NCBI GenBank assembly: GCA_035319125.1
Contig: DATHDG010000026.1
Location: 28,558 to 92,557, forward strand
DNA length: 64,000 nt
Origin: Fen-1308 sp035319125
GTDB taxonomy: Bacteria > Nitrospirota > Thermodesulfovibrionia > Thermodesulfovibrionales > Dissulfurispiraceae
Reading direction: 5' to 3'
A program made the translations under genes and the position numbers. The notes beneath the pieces were generated by a model. The model had not been told where the DNA came from, ran no database searches, and saw nothing but the letters and a program-made list of their open reading frames with translations. Positions 26,942-34,760 of this stretch are shown here, one piece after another; position 1 is the first letter of the stretch, and the number at the start of each line of letters is the position of its first letter.

Positions 26942-27271
26942 TTTCATCTGTACAGTATATGCCTTTTAATTTCAATGCGATTTGCCTTGCTAACTCTATA
27001 TAATTCATCTTTTCATCTCTTGCCTTGCCAAATATTTCCGCCGATGACATTTAATGCTGTACTGCGGATATCAAGGATATGATCTATGCATTGCAGGAAT
27101 CGCCATACTTGCTACTGCTTTTTTCATATAAAAGAGGATCTTTGAATTGTGGACAAGGTTAAGTTGGCAAACTACCTAAAACGTGTTTCGTCTTTTTGGT
27201 GATATTCATCACATAAAACAAGAATGCAACGCTTTAAACTTATTATAGATAAAAGGACAGGAGGGACGAAA
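26942..27271. other. Non-coding interval between bioB and the 88-residue protein
   Basis: 330 nt without a credible gene. It contains the Crp/Fnr-like dyad at 27199-27212 and a TATTAT element at 27241-27246 close to the downstream gene. The first 240 nt show no recognisable RNA gene or repeat. Confidence 0.5.
27199..27212. promoter_or_regulatory. Crp/Fnr-like dyad upstream of small membrane protein gene
   Basis: GTGAT-ATTC-ATCAC is a perfect 5+5 bp inverted repeat with the 4-nt spacer of FNR/Crp-family sites. It is centred about 47 nt upstream of the start expected from the TATTAT at 27241-27246. Two Crp/Fnr-family regulators are encoded in the window (28532 and 41003); which binds here, if either, is not known. 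Confidence 0.5.
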
Positions 27272-27538
27272 ATGAAGGTACTCAAAGTAATGATTGCGGC
27301 ATGGATAATATTTGCGTTTATCGCTATTGCCAACGATGGAGGGTATAAGATCAGAGCAATGGAGGCAGACACGCAACGAGTTGTAAGTAAAACGATAAAT
27401 ATAGTAGCTGACAAAGCCGATAGTATAAAAGAACAAGCAGATTCAGCAAAAGAGAAAGTTAAGAGAATTGCAGGCTCTAAAGAAGAAGTTGCACAGGTTG
27501 AGACATCTCACACGGACAAGAAAGTCAAAATCAGATAA
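27272..27538 (+). CDS. Small single-pass membrane protein, unknown
   Basis: 88 residues. GGAGGG 6-8 nt before the ATG fixes the start; the longer frame has no ribosome site. One hydrophobic helix (residues 5-20, VMIAAWIIFAFIAIA) is followed by a charged helical region rich in Lys, Glu, Ala and Asp (KADSIKEQADSAKEKVKRI), likely a coiled coil outside or inside the membrane. No family recognised. A Crp/Fnr-like site upstream and a hairpin terminator downstream suggest an independent, regulated gene. Confidence 0.7.
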   Translation: MKVLKVMIAAWIIFAFIAIANDGGYKIRAMEADTQRVVSKTINIVADKADSIKEQADSAKEKVKRIAGSKEEVAQVETSHTDKKVKIR

Positions 27539-27569
27539 TCTAACTTTTCAGGTTGCCAAAACATATGCC

Positions 27570-27600
27570 GATCCCGCTAAGGGATCCTTTGTTATTTCTT
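27570..27600. terminator. Hairpin terminator between convergent genes
   Basis: GATCCC (27570-27575), loop GCTAA, GGGATC (27581-27586), then CTTTGTTATTTCTTT. Serves the + strand gene ending at 27538; also lies just past the end of the minus-strand gene at 27610. Confidence 0.65.
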
Positions 27601-27609
27601 TCACTACAA

Positions 27610-28296
27610 CTAGAGTCCTTTATTTAGAAATCCCTTTATGAGTTCATCAGTAAATCGTTGTTCTAAATCGACATCTTCATTGAAAAAGCGTTTTTTCTCG
27701 CGTAATAGAGCATTTATCCCAGGCACATCGAAACCCTTATCCGGAATATCTGCATCGAAATTCGGGCTAATCACGTACAGCTTCTCTTGACCAGTTATGA
27801 TGCGCCACATATGCCCTTCCCTGTCGAGGAGCTCCAGAATTACCTGGGCATGATATAGATTTTGTATCAAGTTTGCATGACTTGACATAAACTGGTTTCT
27901 GTCTAAAGAGCGAGACTCATAAAGACGATGCCAACGTGGATGATAGAATCGAAGTGTACCTGTAGTTTCCGGCCCTGTCCCCATAGCAGGAACCACCTCG
28001 AAATCAAATTGTACAAGATCGATGTACGCTTTGTTTCCCCTTGAAGTCGGATAATATTCAAGCCATACGATTTTGCTTTCAGGCAGTCCGGCAAGATAGT
28101 CGGCATAAATCTGAGATGCTATTCTATCGCTGACATTGCTGATGGACAATGCAGTATTATCGCTACGCTCAGTAAGTACTACACATCGAACGCCATTTTC
28201 ATATTCGATAATATCAAGATCGCAGAAAAAGGCAGCTTCCTTGGATGCAAGCCTGCCGATCTTATAATGAAAAGATCCACTGTAAAGAACCCTCAC
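27610..28296 (-). CDS. Conserved hypothetical protein
   Basis: 228 residues, GTG start with AGGG/GAGGG upstream. No signal peptide or membrane helix and no recognised family. Predicted mixed alpha/beta with aromatic-rich stretches (SGSFHYKIGRLASKEAAFFCDLDIIEYENGVRCVVLTERSDN; IVWLEYYPTSRG). Neighbours (small membrane protein, Crp-family regulator) give no functional clue. Confidence 0.65.
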   Translation of the reverse strand: MRVLYSGSFHYKIGRLASKEAAFFCDLDIIEYENGVRCVVLTERSDNTALSISNVSDRIASQIYADYLAGLPESKIVWLEYYPTSRGNKAYIDLVQFDFEVVPAMGTGPETTGTLRFYHPRWHRLYESRSLDRNQFMSSHANLIQNLYHAQVILELLDREGHMWRIITGQEKLYVISPNFDADIPDKGFDVPGINALLREKKRFFNEDVDLEQRFTDELIKGFLNKGL

Positions 28297-28344
28297 GTTA
28301 TCCCTCGCCCTTTCCCGCGCTGCGGCATTATTATATTACTTGTT

Positions 28345-28364
28345 ATAATTGTACCATAATTGTA
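28345..28364. repeat. Two direct ATAATTGTA repeats, one helical turn apart
   Basis: ATAATTGTA at 28345-28353 and 28356-28364, period 11 bp, in the divergent space between the hypothetical gene at 28296 (minus) and the Crp-family gene at 28532 (plus). The phase suits a protein contacting one face of the helix. It may be chance in AT-rich DNA. Confidence 0.35.
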
Positions 28365-28531
28365 AACAGTACGCTCGTAAATGAGCTTGTGATCAACAAT
28401 GTCAGCAGGACTAACGCAAGACATCAGTTCTAATAAGTTCTCCAACAATCAAATATGTCGGGATATGTAAGATAATTAATTGTGGTATTATGTAACTAGA
28501 AATATTATCTTCTTCAATCGGGAGGTTGCCA

Positions 28532-29248
28532 TTGAAAGCTCCTCAACTTAAAAGCAAAATCGCAAGAAACTGCAATTTATTGCGTAGTTTACCATTCTTT
28601 CAAGGCCTTTCAGACAAGGAATTTGCCGATCTAAAACATATTTTTGTCGAACGCCATTACGCCCGTAACAAAACGATATTTCTTGAAGAAGATACTGTTA
28701 ACTATATGTATATAATTCTATCTGGGAAGGTAAAAGTTATCCACTCAGGGCTTGATGGAAAGGAGCATATTGTAGCCATTCATCAAAAAGGTGATTTCTT
28801 CGGTGAAATGGCCCTTCTGGATGGAAAAACTTCACCGGCTACCGTAGTAGCACTTGAAGACACTTTGATTGCTATAATTTCCAGCAAAGACTTCGAAAAA
28901 TACCTCCTCAAGAACGATAAGATATTGAGGCAGACAGTCTCAATCCTTTGCACAAGACTGAGAGAGGCATGGATGATGATAAAAGTGCTTAGCTTGCCGA
29001 ATGCAGAGGATAGAGTCAGAGCAGTCATAACAATAGTCAGCGATTATTATGGGTATAAAGACGCCCGCGGCACAGTGCTGAGTTCCAGATTGACACATCA
29101 AAACATAGCCGACTACTCATTCGTGTCGCGTGAGACAGTAACAAGGCTTATGAACCGATTTGCCAAAGACGGAGAAATAGAGGTTTTGGAAAATAAAGAT
29201 ATAGTACTAAAACCATCCTTTGCGCGAAAAAGCGTAGTTTGTGACTAA
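28532..29248 (+). CDS. Crp/Fnr-family transcription regulator
   Basis: 238 residues from a TTG start chosen because GGGAGG (28520-28525) is 6 nt upstream; the TTG at 28526 abuts the ribosome site. N-terminal cyclic-nucleotide-binding-type beta roll (residues ~20-130: LPFFQGLSDKEFADL, DFFGEMALLDGKTSPATVVALEDT), dimer helix, and C-terminal winged helix with RLTHQNIADYSFVSRETVTRLMNRF. No FNR-type N-terminal cysteine set, so not an Fe-S oxygen sensor of the FNR class; effector unknown. Confidence 0.88.
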   Translation: MKAPQLKSKIARNCNLLRSLPFFQGLSDKEFADLKHIFVERHYARNKTIFLEEDTVNYMYIILSGKVKVIHSGLDGKEHIVAIHQKGDFFGEMALLDGKTSPATVVALEDTLIAIISSKDFEKYLLKNDKILRQTVSILCTRLREAWMMIKVLSLPNAEDRVRAVITIVSDYYGYKDARGTVLSSRLTHQNIADYSFVSRETVTRLMNRFAKDGEIEVLENKDIVLKPSFARKSVVCD

Positions 29249-29253
29249 TACAC

Positions 29254-29282
29254 TTTGAATAAAATCGGCTTCGCGTTATAAT
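29254..29282 (+). promoter_or_regulatory. Predicted promoter for the 24-residue membrane peptide
   Basis: TTTGAA (29254-29259), 17-nt spacer, TATAAT (29277-29282), or TTGAAT with 16 nt. Transcription would begin near 29289, about 43 nt before the ATG at 29332. Confidence 0.55.
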
Positions 29283-29331
29283 TATAGTAGAAGCTGTCGA
29301 TAAGTTATAAGGGCGTGAGGAGAAAAGGTTT

Positions 29332-29406
29332 ATGGATATTCTAGCTCTCTGCGTAATAATTCTTCCTGTGCTGGCCTGTGCATACGCATTTTTCTTCAAG
29401 GCTTGA
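29332..29406 (+). CDS. 24-residue single-helix membrane peptide
   Basis: Short open frame MDILALCVIILPVLACAYAF-FFKA with stop TGA at 29404. It has a clear ribosome site (GAGGAG, 9 nt spacing) and its own promoter-like sequence. The peptide is one hydrophobic helix with a C-terminal lysine, the layout of small subunits such as CcoS, KdpF or CydX. It is not similar enough to name. Because of its size it would be missed by standard annotation. The Crp-family regulator gene ends 84 nt upstream. Confidence 0.6.
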   Translation: MDILALCVIILPVLACAYAFFFKA

Positions 29407-29502
29407 ACTGACTGTAATAGAATCTTTCAGTTATTCCTGCTTTAATTCAACCTATTAAGACAAGTTCTCTTCTTAATCGAGTTCGCTTCCTGATCACACA
29501 CG

Positions 29503-29549
29503 CCACATGTTTAAATCAGCGATTTTCTTGTATTATATTCAACATGTGG
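29503..29549. promoter_or_regulatory. Inverted ACATGT boxes flanking the bioW promoter
   Basis: CCACATGTT (29503-29511) and AACATGTGG (29541-29549) form a perfect 9-bp inverted repeat, 29 nt apart. Between them lies TATTATATT just before the bioW ATG at 29544, so the pair spans the likely -35 to the start codon. Operator function is inferred. Confidence 0.45.
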
Positions 29550-30314
29550 AACGTTCGCATGAGGGCCTCGGCCAAAAAAATGCTCGGCAGAACCGGCAAG
29601 CATGGCGGTCAGGCAAACGAAATACATATTTCGGGGGCCGAGGGCATCTGCGAAGATGATCAAATATCAAAGCTGGCAGAGAAATTCATCAACCGCGCAC
29701 TGTCGCACACAAGGGGCAGGCCGGACAAAATAGTGATAACACTCGAAAGAATAAAGGCCCTGCCTCAGAAGATCAGCCTGCTGCCGGTGAGGACCCTCGA
29801 GTGCGAAGCTCCTGAAGATGCTTGGCGTATGATATCTGCCTGCCTGTCTGAGCTCGAAATATCTTCCGCTGCCTTGCGGTCAGCAAGGCGCGTTCTCGAA
29901 GCGAAGCGTACGATGAGGGGCGCAGCGCTGATATCCCTGACATCGGGCAAAAGGCTTGAGCCGGACCGCGCGCGTGGCGTAAGAGTCTCGCGCCTGGGTA
30001 TCGACAAAAGCTCCGAGAAGCGACTTATCCGTAAATTAGCCGGAATGGGTATCAACAGTCAGACCGTCAGGGAGGCACTTATCCTGGCATCCAAAGTATC
30101 AGCCTGCAGAGAGATCGCAGCCGAAATCTGCATGTCTGATGACCCGGACTATACAACCGGCTATATTGCCTCAAGATCGTTAGGATATCTGAGGATACCC
30201 AATATTAAGCGGCTTGGGGCAATGCATGGCGGCAGGGTTTTCTTTCTGAAAGAAAATAGCGACATAAAAAAGACAATAGCCTGGCTTGAAAAGGAACCGG
30301 TTGTCGCGGGGTAA
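29544..30314 (+). CDS. bioW: 6-carboxyhexanoate-CoA ligase (pimeloyl-CoA synthetase)
   Basis: 256 residues. Activates pimelate to pimeloyl-CoA, the first step of biotin ring assembly in BioW-type organisms. The family start (xWNVRMRAS), ISGAEGI, RALSHTRGRPD, MRGAALISLTSGKRLEPDRARGVRVSRLG and the end segment DPDYTTGYIASRSLGYLRIPNIK are all characteristic. No ribosome site precedes the ATG, and the -10-like TATTAT lies only ~8-13 nt before it, so a leaderless transcript is likely. With bioB nearby it supports biotin synthesis from pimelate. Confidence 0.9.
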   Translation: MWNVRMRASAKKMLGRTGKHGGQANEIHISGAEGICEDDQISKLAEKFINRALSHTRGRPDKIVITLERIKALPQKISLLPVRTLECEAPEDAWRMISACLSELEISSAALRSARRVLEAKRTMRGAALISLTSGKRLEPDRARGVRVSRLGIDKSSEKRLIRKLAGMGINSQTVREALILASKVSACREIAAEICMSDDPDYTTGYIASRSLGYLRIPNIKRLGAMHGGRVFFLKENSDIKKTIAWLEKEPVVAG

Positions 30315-30317
30315 GCC

Positions 30318-31319
30318 ATGACAAAGAAAATGGTAGTCATCGGCAACCCCATAGCAGGAGGTGGCGCCGGAGAGAAAATATCGCAGGCATTGTCGATTCT
30401 AAAGAAAAAAGGAATAGACGCCGAGCTCATGCTCACATCCGGCAAAGGCGACGCAGAACTCTTCGCTCGTCAGGCCGCCACAATGTCCGATACAATAGTC
30501 ATAGCTGCAGGAGGCGACGGAACGTATAATGAAGCCGCCAACGGGCTTGCACACACCAACACCCCGCTTGCCATACTGCCGATGGGAACGACTTCAGTGT
30601 TGGCCCGGGAACTGGGCATTCCAATAAATATCGAAAAAGCGCTTGATATTGCAGTCGGCGGAACCGCCGTACAAGCGCATTTGGGAAAGATATCCTGCCG
30701 AGGACAGAAGACAACATCTGCGTCACATCCCACCACCTCTTCTGAGGAATTCGCAAGATACTTCCTGCTGATGACAGGAATCGGATACGACGGTGAATCA
30801 GTCTACGAAGTAAATGAACAGTTGAAGAAATACTCTGGAAAACTCGCCTATATAGTAAGCGGGATTGGTGCACTTATAAAATACCACCCTGGATTGCTAA
30901 GTATTAAGGCAGCAATAAGAGACAACGATGATATTACCGGAGAGCGGTTTCATGTCAATACGCGGCACTGCTCGTTAAACAAGAATTTGCTCGAAGCCGC
31001 CGGCTATACAATTGTCGTGAGCAAAGCAGCCTGTTACGGCGGGGACATGAAGATAACTCCTGAGGCCAGTTTGACATCCCCCCACCTTTACATATTTATC
31101 TCACATAAAAGGGGCCGGATCAACCTGCTGCATTATCTGGGGGCCATCATAAGCGGTAGGGCAACCGAGTTGCAGGACACAACCTATTTCAGGGCCGACA
31201 GTATCGAGATAGAAGGTGACAGTCATATTCAGATCGATGGCGACTACGCGGGCAAGACGCCCGCACGGATAACCGTTGCGGAAAATGCTTTGAAGCTAAT
31301 AGTGCCGAATGACAAATGA
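30318..31319 (+). CDS. Diacylglycerol kinase-family lipid kinase (YegS/DgkB-like)
   Basis: 333 residues. ATP-dependent lipid kinase fold: N-terminal VVIGNPIAGGGAGEKI, the nucleotide motif IVIAAGGDGTYNEAANGL, AILPMGTTSVLARELGI in place of the usual LPxGTxNDFAR, then the C-terminal beta-sandwich with SIEIEGDSHIQIDGDYAG. Four nt after bioW, so probably co-transcribed. Substrate not certain (diacylglycerol, sphingoid base or other). Confidence 0.87.
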   Translation: MTKKMVVIGNPIAGGGAGEKISQALSILKKKGIDAELMLTSGKGDAELFARQAATMSDTIVIAAGGDGTYNEAANGLAHTNTPLAILPMGTTSVLARELGIPINIEKALDIAVGGTAVQAHLGKISCRGQKTTSASHPTTSSEEFARYFLLMTGIGYDGESVYEVNEQLKKYSGKLAYIVSGIGALIKYHPGLLSIKAAIRDNDDITGERFHVNTRHCSLNKNLLEAAGYTIVVSKAACYGGDMKITPEASLTSPHLYIFISHKRGRINLLHYLGAIISGRATELQDTTYFRADSIEIEGDSHIQIDGDYAGKTPARITVAENALKLIVPNDK

Positions 31320-31385
31320 TGTGAAACGGCATCTGCACGATCAGACACTTAATTCATCCTTCGCAGCGCGGTTTTCCTGAAAATA

Positions 31386-32225
31386 TTAATACTCTTGAGG
31401 CATCTCCCTCAATTGGGCCATCGAGAATACCGGTCCGTCTTTGCATACATACTCCGGACCTACGTTGCACCGGCCGCATATGCCTATGCCGCACTTCATC
31501 CTGTTTTCAAGTGAAGTGATCGTCTGTTCCGGAGTGAAGCCCAGCTTGACCATAACGGGCAGCGTGAATTTGATCATGATGGGTGGCCCGCAGATCACGG
31601 CAATTGCATTGTTTGATGAGGGCGCAACCTGCTCGGTCACAGCGGGCACGAAGCCGACTCTCCCAGTCCAGCCGGGCGCATCCCTGTCTACGGTTACGTT
31701 GTAATTTATATCGTCACGCTTGGACCATTCTTCCAACGTGTCTTTGTAAAGCAGCATCCCCGGCGTCCTGGCGCCGTAGATAAGGGTGATCTTACCGAAA
31801 TCAGCCCTGTTTTTCTCGTCAAGCATATACACAATTGTGGCCCGTAGCGTCGTGAAGGCATAACCTCCGCCGATGATCGTAACATCTTTTCCCTTCATCT
31901 TGTCGAAAGGATAGGAGTTTCCGAGCGGACCTCTCACCCCCATTATCGATCCTTCGCTAAGATTGTGGAGGGCGGTCGTAACAACTCCCATCTTGTTTAC
32001 AGTAAAAAGCAGGTGGTCACCTTCGGTTGGGGACGAAGCTATCCCTATGGGGATCTCACCCTTGCCGGTAACCGATAATTGCGCAAACTGGCCGGGAGTA
32101 TAATCGAAAGCCTTACGGTCCTCTTCTTTGAGAAATACAAGCTTGAATGACTTGATATTCCTGTCTTCAGTTTCAATCACCGTTTTTTCTATCCTTACCG
32201 GATACGGCAAATATGGGTTTTTCAT
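31386..32225 (-). CDS. flxA: FAD/NAD-binding oxidoreductase with [2Fe-2S] site (FlxA-like)
   Basis: 279 residues. Ferredoxin-reductase-like subunit that feeds NAD(P)H electrons to the Flx-Hdr complex. FAD domain with TPGQFAQLSV and GIASSP; NAD domain with GGGYAFTTLRATIVY and VICGPPIMIKF; C-terminal cluster motif KCGIGICGRCNVGPEYVC, as in dihydroorotate dehydrogenase PyrK and sulfhydrogenase gamma subunits. Last gene of the hdr-flx operon. Confidence 0.85.
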   Translation of the reverse strand: MKNPYLPYPVRIEKTVIETEDRNIKSFKLVFLKEEDRKAFDYTPGQFAQLSVTGKGEIPIGIASSPTEGDHLLFTVNKMGVVTTALHNLSEGSIMGVRGPLGNSYPFDKMKGKDVTIIGGGYAFTTLRATIVYMLDEKNRADFGKITLIYGARTPGMLLYKDTLEEWSKRDDINYNVTVDRDAPGWTGRVGFVPAVTEQVAPSSNNAIAVICGPPIMIKFTLPVMVKLGFTPEQTITSLENRMKCGIGICGRCNVGPEYVCKDGPVFSMAQLREMPQEY

Positions 32226-32253
32226 ATATAGTTCTCTCTTGTCGTATTTATTC

Positions 32254-33285
32254 TCACGAATTCATCTGTTTTACTACTTCACGTATGTCTATATTCACAG
32301 GGCACAAGGTTACACAGCGCCCGCAGCCGACGCATCCGATCTCTCCATTTCTCTTCATCGGGATATATTTAAACTTGTGCATAAAGCGCTGCCTTACCCG
32401 CTCCTTTTTGCCGGGTCGGGGATTATGCCCCGTAGCATGAACGGTGAATATCCATGACATGCACGACTCCCAGTTGCGAACCCGCTCTCCACCTCCCCTG
32501 AACACTTCGTCCTGTATATCGAAGCAGTGGCAGGTCGGGCAGACATACGAGCAGGTCGAACAGTTAAGACAGGGTTCGGCTACTCTTTGCCAGTAATCTT
32601 CACTAAAGAGTTCAAGCACGGTCTTGGCATTCACCTTTTCGGCGCCGAACTGGATAGTCATGGCATTTTCGGCATTCTTTCTGAGAGTCTTATAGGCTTC
32701 AATATTGGCTTCACTCGGTTCTCTCAGAACGTGGCTGCCTGCCAGAAGCTCCCGGCCCTTCTTGGTGAGGGACTTCAAAAGGAAATGTTCGCCGAGATCG
32801 GCCACCATGACATCAAGCCCTGTCTCATCAAATGGATGCGAATTGACCGATGTGCAAAAACAGGTGCCGCACGGCTCAGTGCAGCCAAGCCCGACGAGAG
32901 TGACTGCATCCCTCTTGGATAACCAGTAGTTGTCGGCAAACTGATCGTTCTTGAATATCATATCCAGGATGCGGAAAGCCCGCGCATCGCAGGGCCTTAT
33001 GCCGATTATTGCCTTCTTTGAAGGCATAGCCTGTTCATCCCTGTAGATATTAGCGTCCTCTCCCTCCCGCCTGAAAGAAAGCATTATCTCAGACTGCGGG
33101 AAAAAGATTTCTTTCGGCGACATGGTCGTGTTCTTGAACCCGTCCAGGTTGATATCCGCCGCGCCCGAAATAGGCGCGAACTTGACCTGTTCTCCCTGCT
33201 TGACCGGACCCCAAACCTCGCACTTGTTTTGCAGCTCCTCGATAAAAACTGCCAAATTTTTCTTGTTCAGTCTCATGTATTCCAT
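32254..33285 (-). CDS. flxB: 4Fe-4S dicluster protein, sulfhydrogenase-beta-like (FlxB-like)
   Basis: 343 residues. Electron-transfer subunit resembling HyhB/AsrA. N-terminal part with GIRPCDARAFRILD and a cysteine-rich loop TEPCGTCFCTS; C-terminal pair of clusters CLNCSTCSYVCPTCHC and CVGCGRCVTLCPVN. AGGTGG upstream of the ATG. Located between the FlxC- and FlxA-like genes, matching the flxABCD order of Desulfovibrio (read from the other end). Confidence 0.83.
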   Translation of the reverse strand: MEYMRLNKKNLAVFIEELQNKCEVWGPVKQGEQVKFAPISGAADINLDGFKNTTMSPKEIFFPQSEIMLSFRREGEDANIYRDEQAMPSKKAIIGIRPCDARAFRILDMIFKNDQFADNYWLSKRDAVTLVGLGCTEPCGTCFCTSVNSHPFDETGLDVMVADLGEHFLLKSLTKKGRELLAGSHVLREPSEANIEAYKTLRKNAENAMTIQFGAEKVNAKTVLELFSEDYWQRVAEPCLNCSTCSYVCPTCHCFDIQDEVFRGGGERVRNWESCMSWIFTVHATGHNPRPGKKERVRQRFMHKFKYIPMKRNGEIGCVGCGRCVTLCPVNIDIREVVKQMNS

Positions 33286-33295
33286 AGTCGGCCAC

Positions 33296-34252
33296 CTACT
33301 CCTTCACGAACGGCTGAGGGTCGTCGCGCTGAAAGACTGTCAGCGGAGGAGGCGTCTTCAGGTCCTTCCATGCCTCATAACCGTCAAAGATTTCCCGGAT
33401 ATCTTTTTCCACCTTGCCGGAAATCAGCCTGATCTTTATCCCCATCGGGCAGACCTCCTCGCATGCCCCGCATTCGGTGCATCGCCCGGCAGTATGAAAT
33501 GCCCTGATCAGGTGATAGGACAGAACGTCCTTGTCATTCTGGGATTTTCCGCACCACTGCGGATTGGACTTGTCCACAAAACACTCCGGACAGTAGCACA
33601 ACGGGCAGGCATCACGGCAGGCGTAACAGCGTATGCACGGACTCAGAAGCTCATCTATAAAATCCGCCCTTTCTACGGGAGACATTGCTTCCACCGCCCT
33701 AATTTTTTCGTACCGGACAGGGTCTTTCAGTTCGGGTTTCGGTTCCGAAACTATTTCGTCAAAGAGGACGGGGTTTCTGACTGTACAGCGGTCGCAGTTT
33801 CGGTTCAGGACGTCACTGCGATTCAACGTAATCTCGAATCCCTTTCCCTTGGCGATAACATACAAACTATCTTCCGTTGCTTCTGTAATCTCTCCGGGGA
33901 CGGCTGCCATGATCTTTCTGGGATCGAGCATCCCTGTGCAGGGCATTCCAATGATATAGATGTTGTTGCTGTCTACCTGTTTCTCCTGAATCAGGCCTAC
34001 GATATTTCTGCTCACGCATCCCTGAGCGACAATGGCAGCGCGCTTGCCTGCCATTTTTGGCAGATAGACGGCAAGATTGCCGATGCAGTTGCCATCCCAG
34101 AGGAGCAGGTCGGCCTCTTGCGAGTTGGTGGCAAAATACGGGGTATTCTTCAGCGGAATAGTGCCCTTCTTGAAGCCGATCACGACATCGACTTTTTGCT
34201 TGTCGAGCAGTTTCTTTGCTACTTCCCTGAGATTAGTTGTCCTGACATTCAT
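33296..34252 (-). CDS. flxC: Iron-sulfur protein with F420-hydrogenase-beta-like region (FlxC-like)
   Basis: 318 residues. N-terminal half resembles FrhB/HdrA-associated reductases (VDVVIGFKKGTIPLKNTPYF, IVAQGCVSRNIVGL, IGMPCTGMLDPRKI, NRNCDRCTVRNP); C-terminal half has 4Fe-4S motifs CIRCYACRDACPLCYC and CTECGACEEVCPMG. A GAGGTG ribosome site; start overlaps the flxD stop as ATGA. Confidence 0.82.
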   Translation of the reverse strand: MNVRTTNLREVAKKLLDKQKVDVVIGFKKGTIPLKNTPYFATNSQEADLLLWDGNCIGNLAVYLPKMAGKRAAIVAQGCVSRNIVGLIQEKQVDSNNIYIIGMPCTGMLDPRKIMAAVPGEITEATEDSLYVIAKGKGFEITLNRSDVLNRNCDRCTVRNPVLFDEIVSEPKPELKDPVRYEKIRAVEAMSPVERADFIDELLSPCIRCYACRDACPLCYCPECFVDKSNPQWCGKSQNDKDVLSYHLIRAFHTAGRCTECGACEEVCPMGIKIRLISGKVEKDIREIFDGYEAWKDLKTPPPLTVFQRDDPQPFVKE

Positions 34253-34698
34253 AACTCGGCACCTCTGTCGGCGGATACTACCGGGTCCTTAACAAAACGC
34301 TTAATCGGTCCAAGCACCGTCACGCTTTCAACGACCGATGTTGCAAAACTGGCAAATTTCTCGCCTTCAGCCGAGGATATCCATGAGAAATGAAGCCTGC
34401 CCGGCTCAAGACCGACATATTCGAGAAGGTTCTTCATAATCGCAAACTTGCGACGGGCGATCAGGTTGCCACTGATATAGTGGCAGTCGCCCGGATGTCA
34501 GCCGGAAACCCAGACACCGTCAACCCCTCTTCTGAATGCGTCCAGGATAAATTCCAGGCTCATACGTCCTGTGCAGGGAATTCTGACAACCCTGATGTTC
34601 GCAGGATATTTCATCCTACTTACCCCTGCTAAATCAGCTGCTCCGTAACTGCACCAGTTGCACAGAAAAGCCACGATAGTCGGTTCGAACTTTGACAT
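34249..34698 (-). CDS. flxD: MvhD/FlxD-type [2Fe-2S] protein, predicted selenoprotein
   Basis: 149 residues if the UGA at 34500-34498 is read as selenocysteine. Links the Flx module to HdrA, like MvhD in methanogens. The start was chosen at 34698 (GGAAGGG upstream; the ATG at 34713 has no ribosome site). Conserved cysteines LCNWC (C13, C16) and PCTGR are present; the third motif reads G-U67-HPGDC, where the usual residue is Cys. The frame then continues HYISGNLIARRKF and KNLLEYVGLEPGRLHFSWISSAEG, all canonical. A two-part hairpin follows the UGA. Sec at this position is known from methanococcal VhuD. An ordinary ORF finder gives two fragments. Confidence 0.9.
34454..34500 (-). promoter_or_regulatory. 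Candidate SECIS after the flxD UGA
   Basis: Downstream of the UGA: outer stem CGGGCGA (34493-34487) with TCGCCCG (34460-34454), inner stem TGCCACT (34485-34479) with AGTGGCA (34473-34467), apical loop ATATC. Loop begins ~19 nt after UGA, in the range for bacterial SECIS. The loop lacks the G usually needed, so the exact form is uncertain. Confidence 0.6.
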
Positions 34699-34760
34699 GA
34701 AATACCCTTCCATTTAGTTGATACAACAGGCGTCATAAAGGCTCTGTTGTGTTACGGTTC

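Noticed and set aside
27242..27251. TTATAGATAA as a BioR operator
   Set aside because: It matches the alphaproteobacterial BioR box, but the downstream gene is not a biotin gene and it coincides with a -10-like sequence; likely chance.
33122..34393. 423-residue plus-strand ORF across flxC/flxB
   Set aside because: It is antisense to two clear Fe-S protein genes and has no family features.
34437..34500. Frameshift in flxD
   Set aside because: Both parts are in the same frame; only a UGA separates them.
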